DNA of 64,000 nt from an uncultured Chryseobacterium sp. (GCA_913778085.1 CAJYXJ010000040.1:62001-126000); one strand, 5' to 3'. Shown: positions 1 through 10,176, counted from the stretch's first letter. Notes: generated by a model from the sequence alone, not told the origin. Program-made: numbers and translations.

Positions 1-1470
1 ACTTCCGAAATCGGAGCAGGAACTATCGGAATGGATGACGGTGTTCACACAGCCGGTCTTGAAGGCGCTTTCTCAAAATATTTAAGAGGTACCGATGGCA
101 AAAGGCTGGAGCAAAGAATCAATTCCTCCCAATGGAAACCGATCGACTTCTGGAAAGTACAGGAACCTATTGACGGTGAGGATGTTTACACCACTTTGGA
201 CCTGAGAATCCAGGATATTGCCCATTCGGCACTGCAGAAACAGCTCATAAATTTTGAGGCAAAACACGGTACCGTAATCGTGATGGAAGTCGCAACCGGG
301 AAAGTGCGTGCAATGGTCAATTTAAGAAGGAATGACGACGGCGAGTATGTAGATTCCTACAACTATGCCCTTAAAGACAATATCGAGCCGGGATCCACTT
401 TCAAAACCATCTCGCTTCTGGCAGCAATGGATGACGGCTTTATCGACGAAAACACCACAGTAGATGTAGGAAATGGAGTCTGGGTATATGCCAAGCAGAG
501 AATTTCGGATGGCCACGGCCACGGAATTTATGACATCAGTGATGTGCTCGCCAAATCCAGCAACGTAGGTTCCGCCAAGCTGATCACAAAATATTACGCC
601 GAAAAGCCGCAGATTTTCCTGGACCATCTGAAACGCTGGAAACTTTTCGACAAGATGGACATCGAACTGCCGGGCATCACCAAACCAAGGTTTGTAACCC
701 CGGAAAGCAAAAGATGGAATCCTGCCGCCTTGGCATCGCTTGCCTATGGATACGCTTCCAACATCAATCTGTTGCAGCTGGCCACTTTCTATAACGGGGT
801 CGCCAATAACGGTAAAATGCTGAAACCGCTTTTCATCGATAAAATTATGAAAGACGGAAAAGTATCCTATACGGCCAAACCTGAAGTGATGGTCAGCAAA
901 ATGGCTTCTGAAAAAGCCATCAGAATGATGACCAACGCCCTTACCAAAGCGGTGGAAAAAGGAACGGCAAAAAGTATTTTCACACCCAATTTAAAAATGG
1001 CAGGAAAAACGGGGACCGCCCGTTTTGAATACTGGCTGCCCGGCCCAATGAAGTACCGTGCGTCATTCGCAGGCTTCTACCCTGCCGACAATCCGAAATA
1101 CACCTGCTACGTGATGATCAGTGAACCGAATACAGCAAAAGGTTTTTACGGAGCTACAGTTGCCGCACCGGTATTTAAAGAAATTGCAGGAAAAACTTTC
1201 CTGAAGACCCCGCAGAATGTTGAAAAAGAAATGCTGGTCGACAAAAAGGTAAACCTTAATAAAATGGTTGAACCGAATGTAAAAGTCGCTGTTACCAATA
1301 AACAGATGCCTAATGTGGTAGGATTAATCGGTAAAAACGTAATCCCCCAGCTGGAAAACCTGGGATACCGGATCGATTACAAAGGCGTTGGCAGGATTAC
1401 GGAACAGTTTCCGACGGAAGGAACGACTATCAGTAAAAACCAGAGGATTTACTTATCCCTGCAGAACTAA
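1..1470 (+). CDS. ftsI: Penicillin-binding protein (FtsI/PBP3-like transpeptidase), 3' part
   Basis: The reading frame is open from the first base, so the gene begins outside the window and only about 489 codons are visible. The transpeptidase domain shows all three active-site motifs: STFK with the acylated serine (codon at 394), SSN (556-564) and KTG (1006-1014). The last ~60 residues look like one PASTA domain (MPNVVG onward), which binds muropeptide or beta-lactam-like ligands in other proteins. The enzyme cross-links septal peptidoglycan in the periplasm. Its position directly before murE is that of ftsI in dcw clusters. A PBP2-type or SpoVD-type name is possible, but the division context favours FtsI. 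Confidence 0.9.
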   Translation, partial: TSEIGAGTIGMDDGVHTAGLEGAFSKYLRGTDGKRLEQRINSSQWKPIDFWKVQEPIDGEDVYTTLDLRIQDIAHSALQKQLINFEAKHGTVIVMEVATGKVRAMVNLRRNDDGEYVDSYNYALKDNIEPGSTFKTISLLAAMDDGFIDENTTVDVGNGVWVYAKQRISDGHGHGIYDISDVLAKSSNVGSAKLITKYYAEKPQIFLDHLKRWKLFDKMDIELPGITKPRFVTPESKRWNPAALASLAYGYASNINLLQLATFYNGVANNGKMLKPLFIDKIMKDGKVSYTAKPEVMVSKMASEKAIRMMTNALTKAVEKGTAKSIFTPNLKMAGKTGTARFEYWLPGPMKYRASFAGFYPADNPKYTCYVMISEPNTAKGFYGATVAAPVFKEIAGKTFLKTPQNVEKEMLVDKKVNLNKMVEPNVKVAVTNKQMPNVVGLIGKNVIPQLENLGYRIDYKGVGRITEQFPTEGTTISKNQRIYLSLQN

Positions 1471-1542
1471 AATTGAGTCCCGGAAGGACAATTGGAAACA
1501 GAATAGGATAAAAAAGAATATTAAAAGATAAAGCATAGATAC

Positions 1543-3003
1543 ATGCAGCTAAATGAATTATTAAAAAGAATCCCGGTACTGGAAATCCTTGGCACTGACA
1601 GCCCGGAAGTTTCCGGATTGGTTTTCGACAGCAGAAAAGTAACGGAAAACTCTTTATATATCGCGATGAGAGGAACCGTTGTGGACGGACATTCATTTAT
1701 TGCCGCATCAGTGGAAAAAGGGGCAACAGCCATTGTCTGTGAAGAATTCCCGGAGCATACGGATGAAAGTGTAACGTATGTGAAAGTAAAGGATTCTTCC
1801 AAAGCTTTAGGACAGCTGGCTTCCAATTTTTACGGGAACCCTTCCGAAAAACTAAAACTGATCGGAGTAACGGGAACCAACGGCAAAACCTCCGTTTCCA
1901 CTTTGCTATTTGACGTTTTCAAAAATTTAGGTTACGATTCCGCTTTATTATCTACAGTTGAAATCAGAATTGCCGATCAGGTGATTCCTGCAACCCATAC
2001 GACGCCGGATGTCATTACCATCAATAAAATCCTTGCTCAGGCGGTAGAAGAAGGCTGTGAATTTGCCTTCATGGAAGTAAGCTCCCACGGCATCGCCCAA
2101 AACAGGATCGAAGGGCTCCATTTTTCAATAGCCGGTTTCACGAATCTTACCCACGACCATCTGGATTACCATAAAACATTCGACGGATATTTAAAAACGA
2201 AAAAAAGATTTTTTGATGAACTGGACACCACAGCAGTGGCCATAACCAACGTCGACGATAAAAACGGGAACGTCATGCTTCAGAACACAAAGGCTGTTAA
2301 AAAGTCTTACGCGATGAAAACCATGGCCGATTATCACGGGAAACTCCTGGAAGTGGACTTCAACGGAATGCTGCTGAATTTCAACGGAAAAGAATTCTGG
2401 ACAACCCTGACCGGAAAATTCAATGTTTATAATCTGTTACTGGTATTCGGGATTGCCTCGGAACTTGGCTTTGAGCAGGAAGAAATCCTTCAGGCGATCA
2501 GTCAGCTGAAGAGGGTTTCCGGAAGGTTTGAAACCTTCAAATCGGACGGCGGGATTTTCTTCATCGTCGATTACGCCCACACTCCGGATGCCCTGGAAAA
2601 TATTCTGGACAGCATCAACGATATCCGGACTAAAAACGAAAGATTAATTACCGTATTCGGTTGCGGCGGCGACAGGGATCATGCAAAAAGACCTGAAATG
2701 GGAAATATTGCCACGAAAAAATCCACATTGGCCATCATTACGTCGGACAACCCGAGAACAGAGGATCCGGCAGCGATTATTAAAGAAATTGAAGCAGGCG
2801 TGGAACCTCAGAACTTCAGCAAATACACATCGATCCCGGATCGGAAAGAAGCCATTAAAATGGCCATCAAATTTGCTGAGCCGAAAGACATTGTTCTCGT
2901 AGCAGGAAAAGGACATGAAAACTATCAGGAAATCAATGGCATAAAGCACCATTTTGATGATAAGGAAACAATTAAGAAATTATCACAATTAATGGGAAAA
3001 TAA
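1543..3003 (+). CDS. murE: UDP-MurNAc-L-Ala-D-Glu:meso-diaminopimelate ligase
   Basis: A 486-residue cytoplasmic Mur ligase that adds the third residue of the stem peptide to UDP-MurNAc-dipeptide with ATP. The P-loop GVTGTNGKTS lies near residue 109. A DNPR motif (SDNPRTEDP, about residue 403) is the signature of ligases that choose meso-diaminopimelate over lysine, as expected for a Gram-negative wall. Length is normal for the family. The gene starts at the ATG 72 bases after the ftsI stop. The next gene begins directly at its stop codon (TAA then ATG), so the two are surely cotranscribed. Confidence 0.96.
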   Translation: MQLNELLKRIPVLEILGTDSPEVSGLVFDSRKVTENSLYIAMRGTVVDGHSFIAASVEKGATAIVCEEFPEHTDESVTYVKVKDSSKALGQLASNFYGNPSEKLKLIGVTGTNGKTSVSTLLFDVFKNLGYDSALLSTVEIRIADQVIPATHTTPDVITINKILAQAVEEGCEFAFMEVSSHGIAQNRIEGLHFSIAGFTNLTHDHLDYHKTFDGYLKTKKRFFDELDTTAVAITNVDDKNGNVMLQNTKAVKKSYAMKTMADYHGKLLEVDFNGMLLNFNGKEFWTTLTGKFNVYNLLLVFGIASELGFEQEEILQAISQLKRVSGRFETFKSDGGIFFIVDYAHTPDALENILDSINDIRTKNERLITVFGCGGDRDHAKRPEMGNIATKKSTLAIITSDNPRTEDPAAIIKEIEAGVEPQNFSKYTSIPDRKEAIKMAIKFAEPKDIVLVAGKGHENYQEINGIKHHFDDKETIKKLSQLMGK

Positions 3004-4395
3004 ATGAAAGCAAAGAATAAAATAAGTCCTGAAAAATATATTGTTACAAAATCGAGGTCTCTTGAAATAGACCGGTGTTATCTTGTCGGAGATGTTGAGA
3101 TAGGAAAACTGCAGGTTATTATTTCCAGAAAGCATAAGACGGGAAATATTACGGCAGGATTCTATCTTGTTGATCTCTGGTGCATGGGAATAAAAGATTC
3201 ATTCTTCGATTTCAATCTTACCGAATCCGATTTTGGCTTGCTTCTGGAAAGCTTGTATGACCGTGCCGATCTTACTGAAGTAGATTACGTACAGGCACAC
3301 AACATTATTTATGCTGCCTACGAATATGCCCTGAATCTGGGAATAAAGCAAAGCCCCGTTTTTGAAAAAACGACAAAATATTTATTGGAAGAAGATAACG
3401 ACGATATTCCGCTGATTGAAATAGAATGTGGAAGAGACGACAGGCCATTTTACCAGCAAGGCGGTGAATCGGCTGCTGAAGCCAGTAAAGTTATCAGAAC
3501 GCTGGAGAAAAGTGTAGGAAAAGGCGGCTTCGATTATCAGTTGATAGCTGAGAATTCTTTTGAAAAAGAAGACTTTCTCGACAGATTAAAATTGATCGAG
3601 ACAGAAGACATTCTTAAAGGACTAGAGTCGATGATGGATATCCAGAAAAAATATGAAGCCTGTACATTGGAAGAACTGCAACAAGAATATCTTACCTTTT
3701 CTTCCGAAGAAAGACTCAATCCTGAACAGGCTGCTTTTAATAATGCTTTTTTGGTTAGGGATGCCCTGGAAAAATTTTACAGCAATGGGGAGAACTATCC
3801 TGAAAGCTGGAATCAGATTCTCGGCCTTACAGTAGATAGCGAATACATTACCTCTTCTTTATTGGGCGATTATACGGCAGCGATTTCGGAAAAAGATGAG
3901 CAATACTTTTCCGAATGCATCGATGTGATTATAGAAATTTCCGGTAGCGACACTACTTCAGTAAAAGAATCAGAAAATGCACTGCAGTATGTTGAGGAAA
4001 ACTACCCGGATCTGGCATTTACCCAATATGTAAAGGCTAAAATAAACGGAAATACGGATTGGGAGCCGTTCATCCAAAACTATCCGGAGTATTCTATCTT
4101 TAAACTGGAAAACCATTTTGAAAAAGGGGACTCTGTAGATCAAATAGATCTGAAATCCATTTTTAGGAACATGCGGAATATTTCTAGCTATGAAGCTTTT
4201 GTACTGCTAAAAATTCTTTTACAGGAAATTGATAAAAATCAAATTCTGGAAGAATTGATTTCATTTGGAAACCTGATCATAAAAATGGATCTTTTCGATT
4301 CGGAAGCCTCTAAGCTCATGTGGGAATCCGAGGCAAAAAAAATACAGGTCATCGAAAAATATGTAATGGAAAAAATTGTACCCCGCAATAAATAA
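3004..4395 (+). CDS. Uncharacterised protein inserted between murE and mraY
   Basis: A 463-residue, acidic, apparently cytoplasmic protein with no signal peptide or membrane segment. The N-terminal ~130 residues carry a compact segment (ISRKHKTGN, then FYLVDLWCMGIKD) that resembles a Bacteroidota family of unknown function with a conserved G-x-Y-LVD-x-x-C-x-G-x-KD pattern. The remainder is mainly predicted helix and could be repeat-like. The ATG follows the murE stop with no gap, and mraY starts 30 bases downstream. It is visibly richer in A/T and in AAA/GAA/ATT codons than the mur genes on each side. I do not know its function. Its placement suggests it is cotranscribed with the wall genes, not that it acts in wall synthesis. 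Confidence 0.8.
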   Translation: MKAKNKISPEKYIVTKSRSLEIDRCYLVGDVEIGKLQVIISRKHKTGNITAGFYLVDLWCMGIKDSFFDFNLTESDFGLLLESLYDRADLTEVDYVQAHNIIYAAYEYALNLGIKQSPVFEKTTKYLLEEDNDDIPLIEIECGRDDRPFYQQGGESAAEASKVIRTLEKSVGKGGFDYQLIAENSFEKEDFLDRLKLIETEDILKGLESMMDIQKKYEACTLEELQQEYLTFSSEERLNPEQAAFNNAFLVRDALEKFYSNGENYPESWNQILGLTVDSEYITSSLLGDYTAAISEKDEQYFSECIDVIIEISGSDTTSVKESENALQYVEENYPDLAFTQYVKAKINGNTDWEPFIQNYPEYSIFKLENHFEKGDSVDQIDLKSIFRNMRNISSYEAFVLLKILLQEIDKNQILEELISFGNLIIKMDLFDSEASKLMWESEAKKIQVIEKYVMEKIVPRNK

Positions 4396-4425
4396 GCTGG
4401 TATCAAACGTAAAACAGAGAAAGAA

Positions 4426-5667
4426 ATGTTATATTATCTATACGAATATCTAACCCACCACGGCATCCACGTTCCAGGACTGGGACTGCTGAGATACATC
4501 TCGTTCCGTGCCGGAATGGCGGTTCTGTTTTCCCTGACCATCGCTCTGGTGTTTGGTAAAAGAATCATCAACTACCTGCGGGCGAAGCAGATGGGCGAAC
4601 TGGTTCGTGATCTCGGGCTGGACGGACAAAAACAGAAGGAAGGAACGCCAACCATGGGAGGACTGATTATCATTCTCGCCACCCTGATACCCGTGCTGCT
4701 TTTCACAAGAATTACCAATGTCTACATTGTTCTTCTGATTGTTTCGGTCATCTGGATGGGTGCGATCGGCTTCCTGGACGATTATCTAAAGAAAATCAAA
4801 AAAAATAAAGACGGGCTCAGCGGTAAATTCAAGATTGTCGGGCAGGTCGGCTTGGGACTCATTGTGGGCGTAACCATGTATTTCCATCCTGACATTACGG
4901 TAAAAAGAAAATACTCCGATGCCAAGGTTGTGAACAGGAACAATGTGGAACAGAACTTTATGCCTACCGAAAAAATCGCGGTATCCACCGTTCCTTTTGC
5001 CAAAAATAACGAATTCGATTACAGCGGGATGCTCTTCTGGATGAATGACAAAGACGCTCACGAATGGGCCTGGATTGTCTTTATCCCGATCGTTATCTTT
5101 ATTGTAACGGCTGTTTCAAACGGAGCCAATATTACCGACGGGATCGACGGGCTTGCAGCCGGAACCAGCACGGTGATCCTTCTGACCCTCGGTTTGTTTG
5201 CCTACCTGTCCGGAAACATTATTTTTGCAGATTACCTGAACATTATGTTCCTTCCCAACATGGGGGAAACCACCATTTTCGTAGTTGCCATGGTGGGTGC
5301 CGTCATCGGATTTTTCTGGTACAATACCTATCCGGCCCAGGTTTTTATGGGCGATACGGGAAGTCTGATGATCGGAGGCGTTATTGCCGTACTGGCGATT
5401 ATTTTAAGAAAAGAACTGATGATCCCTGTGCTGTGCGGAATTTTTCTCATTGAGAATATTTCCGTAATGCTTCAGGTCGTCGTTTTTAAATACAGAAAAA
5501 GAAAATTCGGGCTGGAATATGCCCAGAACAACAGGCTGTTCAGGATGTCTCCTCTGCATCACCATTATCAGAAAGGCGGCTTTCATGAGAGCAAAATAGT
5601 AAACAGAATGATCATTATCGGTGTCATGCTGGCGATTGTCTGCCTGATTACGCTGAAAATGAGATAA
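4426..5667 (+). CDS. mraY: Phospho-N-acetylmuramoyl-pentapeptide transferase
   Basis: A 413-residue integral membrane enzyme that transfers phospho-MurNAc-pentapeptide to undecaprenyl phosphate, giving lipid I. Seen in sequence: the DDYLKK motif (paired Mg-binding aspartates), [12 protein letters not shown] on the cytoplasmic face and the HHHYQKGG motif near the C terminus, with about ten hydrophobic helices. It is about 50 residues longer than the usual ~360. The extra length is a polar stretch at roughly residues 160-205 (between VTMYFHPD and DKDAHEWAW) in the middle of the membrane domain. Long MraY forms are, to my knowledge, common in Bacteroidota. Confidence 0.96.
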   Translation: MLYYLYEYLTHHGIHVPGLGLLRYISFRAGMAVLFSLTIALVFGKRIINYLRAKQMGELVRDLGLDGQKQKEGTPTMGGLIIILATLIPVLLFTRITNVYIVLLIVSVIWMGAIGFLDDYLKKIKKNKDGLSGKFKIVGQVGLGLIVGVTMYFHPDITVKRKYSDAKVVNRNNVEQNFMPTEKIAVSTVPFAKNNEFDYSGMLFWMNDKDAHEWAWIVFIPIVIFIVTAVSNGANITDGIDGLAAGTSTVILLTLGLFAYLSGNIIFADYLNIMFLPNMGETTIFVVAMVGAVIGFFWYNTYPAQVFMGDTGSLMIGGVIAVLAIILRKELMIPVLCGIFLIENISVMLQVVVFKYRKRKFGLEYAQNNRLFRMSPLHHHYQKGGFHESKIVNRMIIIGVMLAIVCLITLKMR

Positions 5668-5728
5668 AAACTAATTTAAAAACTGGATTATTTACTACTA
5701 AATTATTCAGCCATTAAATCAAAATGAT

Positions 5729-7063
5729 ATGAAAATAGTTGTTTTAGGAGGAGGAGAAAGTGGTTGCGGAGCGGCCTATCTGGCAAAAAAGAAGGGCATG
5801 GAAGTCTTTCTTTCGGATAAAGGCGCCATTAAAGACCATTACCGACAGTTCCTAACGGATAACGAAATTGAATTTGAAGAAGGAAGCCATGATGAAGAAA
5901 GAATTCTCGATGCCGACTGGATCGTGAAGAGTCCCGGCATCCCTAAAAAAGCTGACATGATCCAGAAGATCCAGGAGAAAGGCATCAGGCTTTCCTCTGA
6001 AATCGAATTTGCTTCGGAATTTACCGATGCCAAGATCATTGCCATCACCGGAAGCAACGGAAAAACAACAACCACATCCCTGATCTACTACATTCTGAAA
6101 AATGACGGATTGAATGTAGGCCTGGGCGGAAATATCGGGTACAGCTTTGCCAGACAGGTAGCTGATGAAAACCATGAATATTACGTACTGGAAGTGAGCT
6201 CCTTCCAGTTGGATGATATTCAGAATTTCAGGCCGTACATCTCTTTGCTGCTGAATTTGTCACAGGATCACCTGGATCAGTACAATTATAACTATGAGGA
6301 ATATGCGCTGGCTAAATTCAGGATTGCTGAAAACCAGGAGAATGACAACTTTTTCATCTATAACAAAGATGATGAAATGAGCAAAAATATTCTCGAAAAA
6401 TTAGAGATAAAAGCCAAAATGATTCCTTTTTCTACCAAAGAACATCTGGCTGAAGGAGGTTTCATCGATGAAGACAGGATAGAGGTAAAGCTGAAGGACG
6501 ATTTCTCTATGAAGATTGATGAACTATCGCTTCTAGGAAACCACAATGTAGCAAACAGCTTAGCGGCATCTATTGCCGGTAAGATCCTGGAGATCAATAA
6601 CGACAGCATCAGGAATTCGCTGATGACTTTCCAGGCGGTAGAACACAGGCTGGAGTTGGTAACTGAAGTTGATGGCGTAAAATACATCAATGACAGCAAG
6701 GCTACCAATGTGAATGCCACTTATTATGCCTTGGAAAGTATGAAAACCCCGACTGTATGGATTGTAGGAGGCGTGGACAAAGGAAACGACTATACTGAAA
6801 TAGAAGAATTAGTCAGAAGGAAAGTAAAGGCTATTGTCTGCCTGGGAATTGATAATGATAAGATCATCAATTTCTTCAAAGACAAAAAAGAATTTATTTA
6901 TGACACCTCAAGCATGGAAAAAGCAGTGGAAATTTCAAAATCTCTTGCCCAAAAAGGCGATACGGTTTTATTATCTCCATGCTGTGCCAGCTTTGATTTA
7001 TTTAAAAGCTACGAAGACAGGGGCCGTCAGTTTAAAAATGAGGTATTAAAAGAAATCCGCTAA
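5729..7063 (+). CDS. murD: UDP-N-acetylmuramoyl-L-alanine:D-glutamate ligase
   Basis: A 444-residue Mur ligase adding D-glutamate to UDP-MurNAc-L-alanine in the cytoplasm. The N-terminal Rossmann-like domain starts VVLGGGESGCGAA. The ATP P-loop GSNGKTTTTS is near residue 110. NLSQDHLDQY and the C-terminal domain (NDSKATN, IVGGVDKGNDY) are typical of MurD. It lies 61 bases after mraY and 22 bases before ftsW. The start chosen is the ATG giving the GGGESG nucleotide-binding motif at the very N terminus, as is normal for the family. Confidence 0.96.
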   Translation: MKIVVLGGGESGCGAAYLAKKKGMEVFLSDKGAIKDHYRQFLTDNEIEFEEGSHDEERILDADWIVKSPGIPKKADMIQKIQEKGIRLSSEIEFASEFTDAKIIAITGSNGKTTTTSLIYYILKNDGLNVGLGGNIGYSFARQVADENHEYYVLEVSSFQLDDIQNFRPYISLLLNLSQDHLDQYNYNYEEYALAKFRIAENQENDNFFIYNKDDEMSKNILEKLEIKAKMIPFSTKEHLAEGGFIDEDRIEVKLKDDFSMKIDELSLLGNHNVANSLAASIAGKILEINNDSIRNSLMTFQAVEHRLELVTEVDGVKYINDSKATNVNATYYALESMKTPTVWIVGGVDKGNDYTEIEELVRRKVKAIVCLGIDNDKIINFFKDKKEFIYDTSSMEKAVEISKSLAQKGDTVLLSPCCASFDLFKSYEDRGRQFKNEVLKEIR

Positions 7064-7085
7064 ACAACCATAGCGAACATTAAGT

Positions 7086-8324
7086 ATGAACGGACAGGAC
7101 ACAGAAAGCAGATTTGAATTTCTAAAGGGTGATAAAGTGCTTTGGATGGTCATTCTTGTGATCTCCATCTTCTCTATCTTCCCTGTATATTCCGCAAGTT
7201 CAAATCTCGAATATATTGTAAATAACGGGACCACCACCGGTCACGTCATCAAGCATATGTTCTTTGTAGTCCTGGGATTGGGAATCATGAGGGTGGTTGG
7301 AATGATCAAGTACGAATACATCGGGAAGCTCAGCAGTATTCTGCTCGGCTTAATGGTTGTTTTACTTATTGTTACCATGTTCACGGGACAAACCATCGAC
7401 GGGGCCAGTGCCTCACGCTGGCTGAAAATACCCGGTACACCGATTTCCTTCCAGCCTTCCTCATTCGCTTTTCTGATGCTGATTATTTACCTGTGCCGGT
7501 ATTTAACCAAAAAAATCACCCGTGAACGGCTTCCCATAGAAAATATCATGTACATTTTCGGGCCGATCCTGCTTGTTTTTGTCCTGGTAGCGAAAGATAA
7601 CGGATCCACTGCCTTGATGATCCTGATGGTTTCTGTAATCGTACTGGTTATCGGACAACTGCACTGGAAATACATTGCCGGATTTATCTCTGCATCGTTC
7701 ATTGCCATCGTATTATTTTTAGTCGTTGCTCTGAATACCAACCTCATCGGAGGAAACCGGGTGCACACCTGGATGAGCCGGATTGAAACTTTTACCTCAA
7801 GCAAAGCCAAGACGGCCGATGTAGATGACGAAAGCGTAAAAGCCAAAAACTATCAGGTCATGCAGGCCAAAGCTGCCATCGTTCACGGAGGAATTACCGG
7901 AATGGGGCCTGGAAAAAGTGCTTTAAAACAAATGCTTCCCCAATCTGCATCCGATTTTATCTTCGCGGTGATTGTAGAAGAATATGGCGTTATAGGAGCG
8001 GTATTTTTAGTCAGCCTGTACTTAATTATGATCATCCGGATTGTGATGATCGCCAGCAAAATGCCCGCCTTTTTCGGGTCGCTGCTGGTACTCAGCCTCG
8101 GGGTGATGATTTTTGTACAGCTTTCGGTAAATATTGCCGTTGCCGTCAACCTGATCCCGGTAACCGGGCAGCCGCTGCCGCTGATCAGCTACGGAGGAAC
8201 CTCGATGTTGGTGACGTACCTACAGCTGGGAATTATTTTAAATATCAGCTCCAGAATACAGATCTACGATGAAGAAGGAATGGGTAAGAAACAGAGCATT
8301 GCAGAAATAAATGATATTGCATAA
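7086..8324 (+). CDS. ftsW: FtsW/RodA-family septal glycosyltransferase
   Basis: A 412-residue SEDS-family membrane protein with about ten transmembrane helices. SEDS proteins polymerise lipid II into glycan strands, and FtsW does so at the septum with FtsI. The signature near the C terminus (NLIPVTGQPLPLISYGGTSM) is nearly canonical. The long extracytoplasmic loop between residues ~225 and 265 (RIETFTSSKAKTADVDD) precedes the conserved QAKAAIVHGGITGMGPGKS segment. The position between murD and murG argues for FtsW and not RodA. Confidence 0.95.
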   Translation: MNGQDTESRFEFLKGDKVLWMVILVISIFSIFPVYSASSNLEYIVNNGTTTGHVIKHMFFVVLGLGIMRVVGMIKYEYIGKLSSILLGLMVVLLIVTMFTGQTIDGASASRWLKIPGTPISFQPSSFAFLMLIIYLCRYLTKKITRERLPIENIMYIFGPILLVFVLVAKDNGSTALMILMVSVIVLVIGQLHWKYIAGFISASFIAIVLFLVVALNTNLIGGNRVHTWMSRIETFTSSKAKTADVDDESVKAKNYQVMQAKAAIVHGGITGMGPGKSALKQMLPQSASDFIFAVIVEEYGVIGAVFLVSLYLIMIIRIVMIASKMPAFFGSLLVLSLGVMIFVQLSVNIAVAVNLIPVTGQPLPLISYGGTSMLVTYLQLGIILNISSRIQIYDEEGMGKKQSIAEINDIA

Positions 8325-8398
8325 GGAATTCCAAACAACGATTAAGAGGATAAGATAAAAACTTATCAAATAAAATAAATAAATTTTGATCAAATAAA

Positions 8399-9517
8399 AT
8401 GAACAGCCATCCAGCCAATAGCCAGCAGCCAAAAGCCATCCGTGTTCTATTATCGGGAGGAGGAACGGGGGGACATATCTTTCCGGCCATTGCTATTGCC
8501 GATGAGATCAGGAAAAGATATCCGGATGCCGTCTTCCTTTTCATTGGGGCCAACGGCAAAATGGAAATGGAAAAAGTTCCGCAGGCGGGGTACAACATCG
8601 AAGGAATCGACATCGCCGGGATCAACCGTGGCAATATGCTGTCGAATTTAGGTTTGCCTTTCAAAATTTTAAAAAGCCTGTCGCGATCAAAGAAGATCAT
8701 TAAAAATTTTAACCCGGATTTTGCTATCGGTACCGGAGGTTTTGCCAGCGGACCGGCTCTGTATGAAGCCAGCAAACTGGGCATCCCGATTTTTATCCAG
8801 GAACAAAATGCCCACGCCGGTGTCACGAACAAAATTTTAAGCAAAAAAGCAAAAGCCGTATTTACCGCCTATCCGAAAGTGGAAGGCTTCCCGGCTGACA
8901 AAATAAAATTCCTCGGTAACCCAATCCGTGAAAATATTGTTTCGGGAATGCAGGATACTATTCTTGCTAAAGAGAAAATGGGACTTGCCAAAGATAAACT
9001 GACTATTTTATCGGTCGGAGGATCTCTGGGTTCGAGAACTTTAAACAACGGTTGGAAAGACAATCTGGAAGACCTAAAAGAAAGAGACTACCAGCTGATC
9101 TGGCAGACCGGGAAACTGGACTACAGCGAACTGTCTTCCAGCCTCCGGCTCCCAACTTCCATCCAACTGAAAGAATTCATCAAAGACATGGAAACCGCCT
9201 ATTCCGCAGCGGATGTAATCGTTTCCCGTGCGGGTGCCATCGCTATTTCCGAACTGGCCGTAGCACAGAAGCCGGTTTTGCTGGTTCCTTTCCCGTTTGC
9301 AGCGGAAGATCATCAGACCAAAAATGCGATGACCCTGGTGGAAAAAAATGCCGCCCGGATGGTGAAAGATACCGAAATGAAAGACCAGTTCTGGAATACG
9401 CTCACAGAGATCTGTGATGATGAAAAATTAAGGAGAGAAATGTCCGGCAATCTTAGCTATTTTGCTAAACCACATGCCGCAAAAGAGATTGTAGACGAGA
9501 TTTTTAAAGTGATTTAA
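8399..9517 (+). CDS. murG: UDP-N-acetylglucosamine:lipid I GlcNAc transferase
   Basis: A 372-residue peripheral membrane GT-B glycosyltransferase that turns lipid I into lipid II. Seen: the GGGTGGHIFPA motif at residues ~18-28, the second loop GSLGSRTLN and the donor-site segment SRAGAIAISELAVAQKPVLLVPFP. The first ~13 residues before the conserved start (IRVLLSGGGTGG) are encoded by a short AGCC/CCAGCC-type repeat and are probably a non-conserved extension. There is no other in-frame ATG close enough to serve. The upstream 74 bases (8325-8398) are A/T-rich with a repeated TCAAATAAAAT. Confidence 0.95.
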   Translation: MNSHPANSQQPKAIRVLLSGGGTGGHIFPAIAIADEIRKRYPDAVFLFIGANGKMEMEKVPQAGYNIEGIDIAGINRGNMLSNLGLPFKILKSLSRSKKIIKNFNPDFAIGTGGFASGPALYEASKLGIPIFIQEQNAHAGVTNKILSKKAKAVFTAYPKVEGFPADKIKFLGNPIRENIVSGMQDTILAKEKMGLAKDKLTILSVGGSLGSRTLNNGWKDNLEDLKERDYQLIWQTGKLDYSELSSSLRLPTSIQLKEFIKDMETAYSAADVIVSRAGAIAISELAVAQKPVLLVPFPFAAEDHQTKNAMTLVEKNAARMVKDTEMKDQFWNTLTEICDDEKLRREMSGNLSYFAKPHAAKEIVDEIFKVI

Positions 9518-9525
9518 GTATATAG

Positions 9526-10176
9526 ATGTCAAACGAATTATCAGTATATAGAAAATTCATTTACAAAGATGATGCTTTAGAATTGGCAAAAATTCTGGAA
9601 GAGAATCATTTTGTATATGAGCTTACGGATAACTCTTCAAAATTAGATTCAAGTTTCGGAGGAGATATCAATACGAAGCAATATGAATTAAAAATCAGGA
9701 AAGATGATTTTATTGAGGCTGAAAAAATTGAAGAGATGCTTGTAAAAAAAGATCTTGAAAATGTAGCAGAAACCTATCATCTTTTTGATTATTCTGATGA
9801 AGAACTCATCGAAATTGTAACAAAAAAAGATGAATGGAATAAGTTTGACTATTTGCTTGCTCAAAAAATATTAAAAGAAAGAGGAAAAGAAATAAACCCG
9901 GAACTCTTAAATGCTATCAATAAACAGAGACTTGACAGTCTTTCAATACAGGAAGAAAGTCCTGTTTGGCTAATAATCATTGGATATGTATCCGCCTTCT
10001 TTGCGGGGTTCCTGGGCATATTTATTGGTGGTTATTTAATGTATTATAAAAAAGCTTTGCCAAACGGAGACAGAATTTATGGATTCAACAGAAATGACAG
10101 GAGTCATGGCCAAAATATCCTTATCATCTCTGCAATAGCATTTTTTGTGTGGATCGGATTCAGGCTTTTTAATTAA
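9526..10176 (+). CDS. DUF2007-like small membrane protein between murG and murC
   Basis: A 216-residue protein of unknown function. The N-terminal ~70 residues (VYRKFIYKDDALELAKILEE, then the KQYELKIRKDDFIEAEKI region) resemble the DUF2007 putative signal-transducing fold, in which a compact alpha/beta unit precedes the rest. Residues ~150-175 and ~195-213 are hydrophobic and should form two membrane helices, the first containing FFAGFLGIFIGGYLMYY. It starts 8 bases after murG and ends 10 bases before murC, so it is cotranscribed. Base composition is more A/T-rich than the flanking mur genes, as in the other uncharacterised gene of this cluster (3004-4395). Confidence 0.75.
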   Translation: MSNELSVYRKFIYKDDALELAKILEENHFVYELTDNSSKLDSSFGGDINTKQYELKIRKDDFIEAEKIEEMLVKKDLENVAETYHLFDYSDEELIEIVTKKDEWNKFDYLLAQKILKERGKEINPELLNAINKQRLDSLSIQEESPVWLIIIGYVSAFFAGFLGIFIGGYLMYYKKALPNGDRIYGFNRNDRSHGQNILIISAIAFFVWIGFRLFN

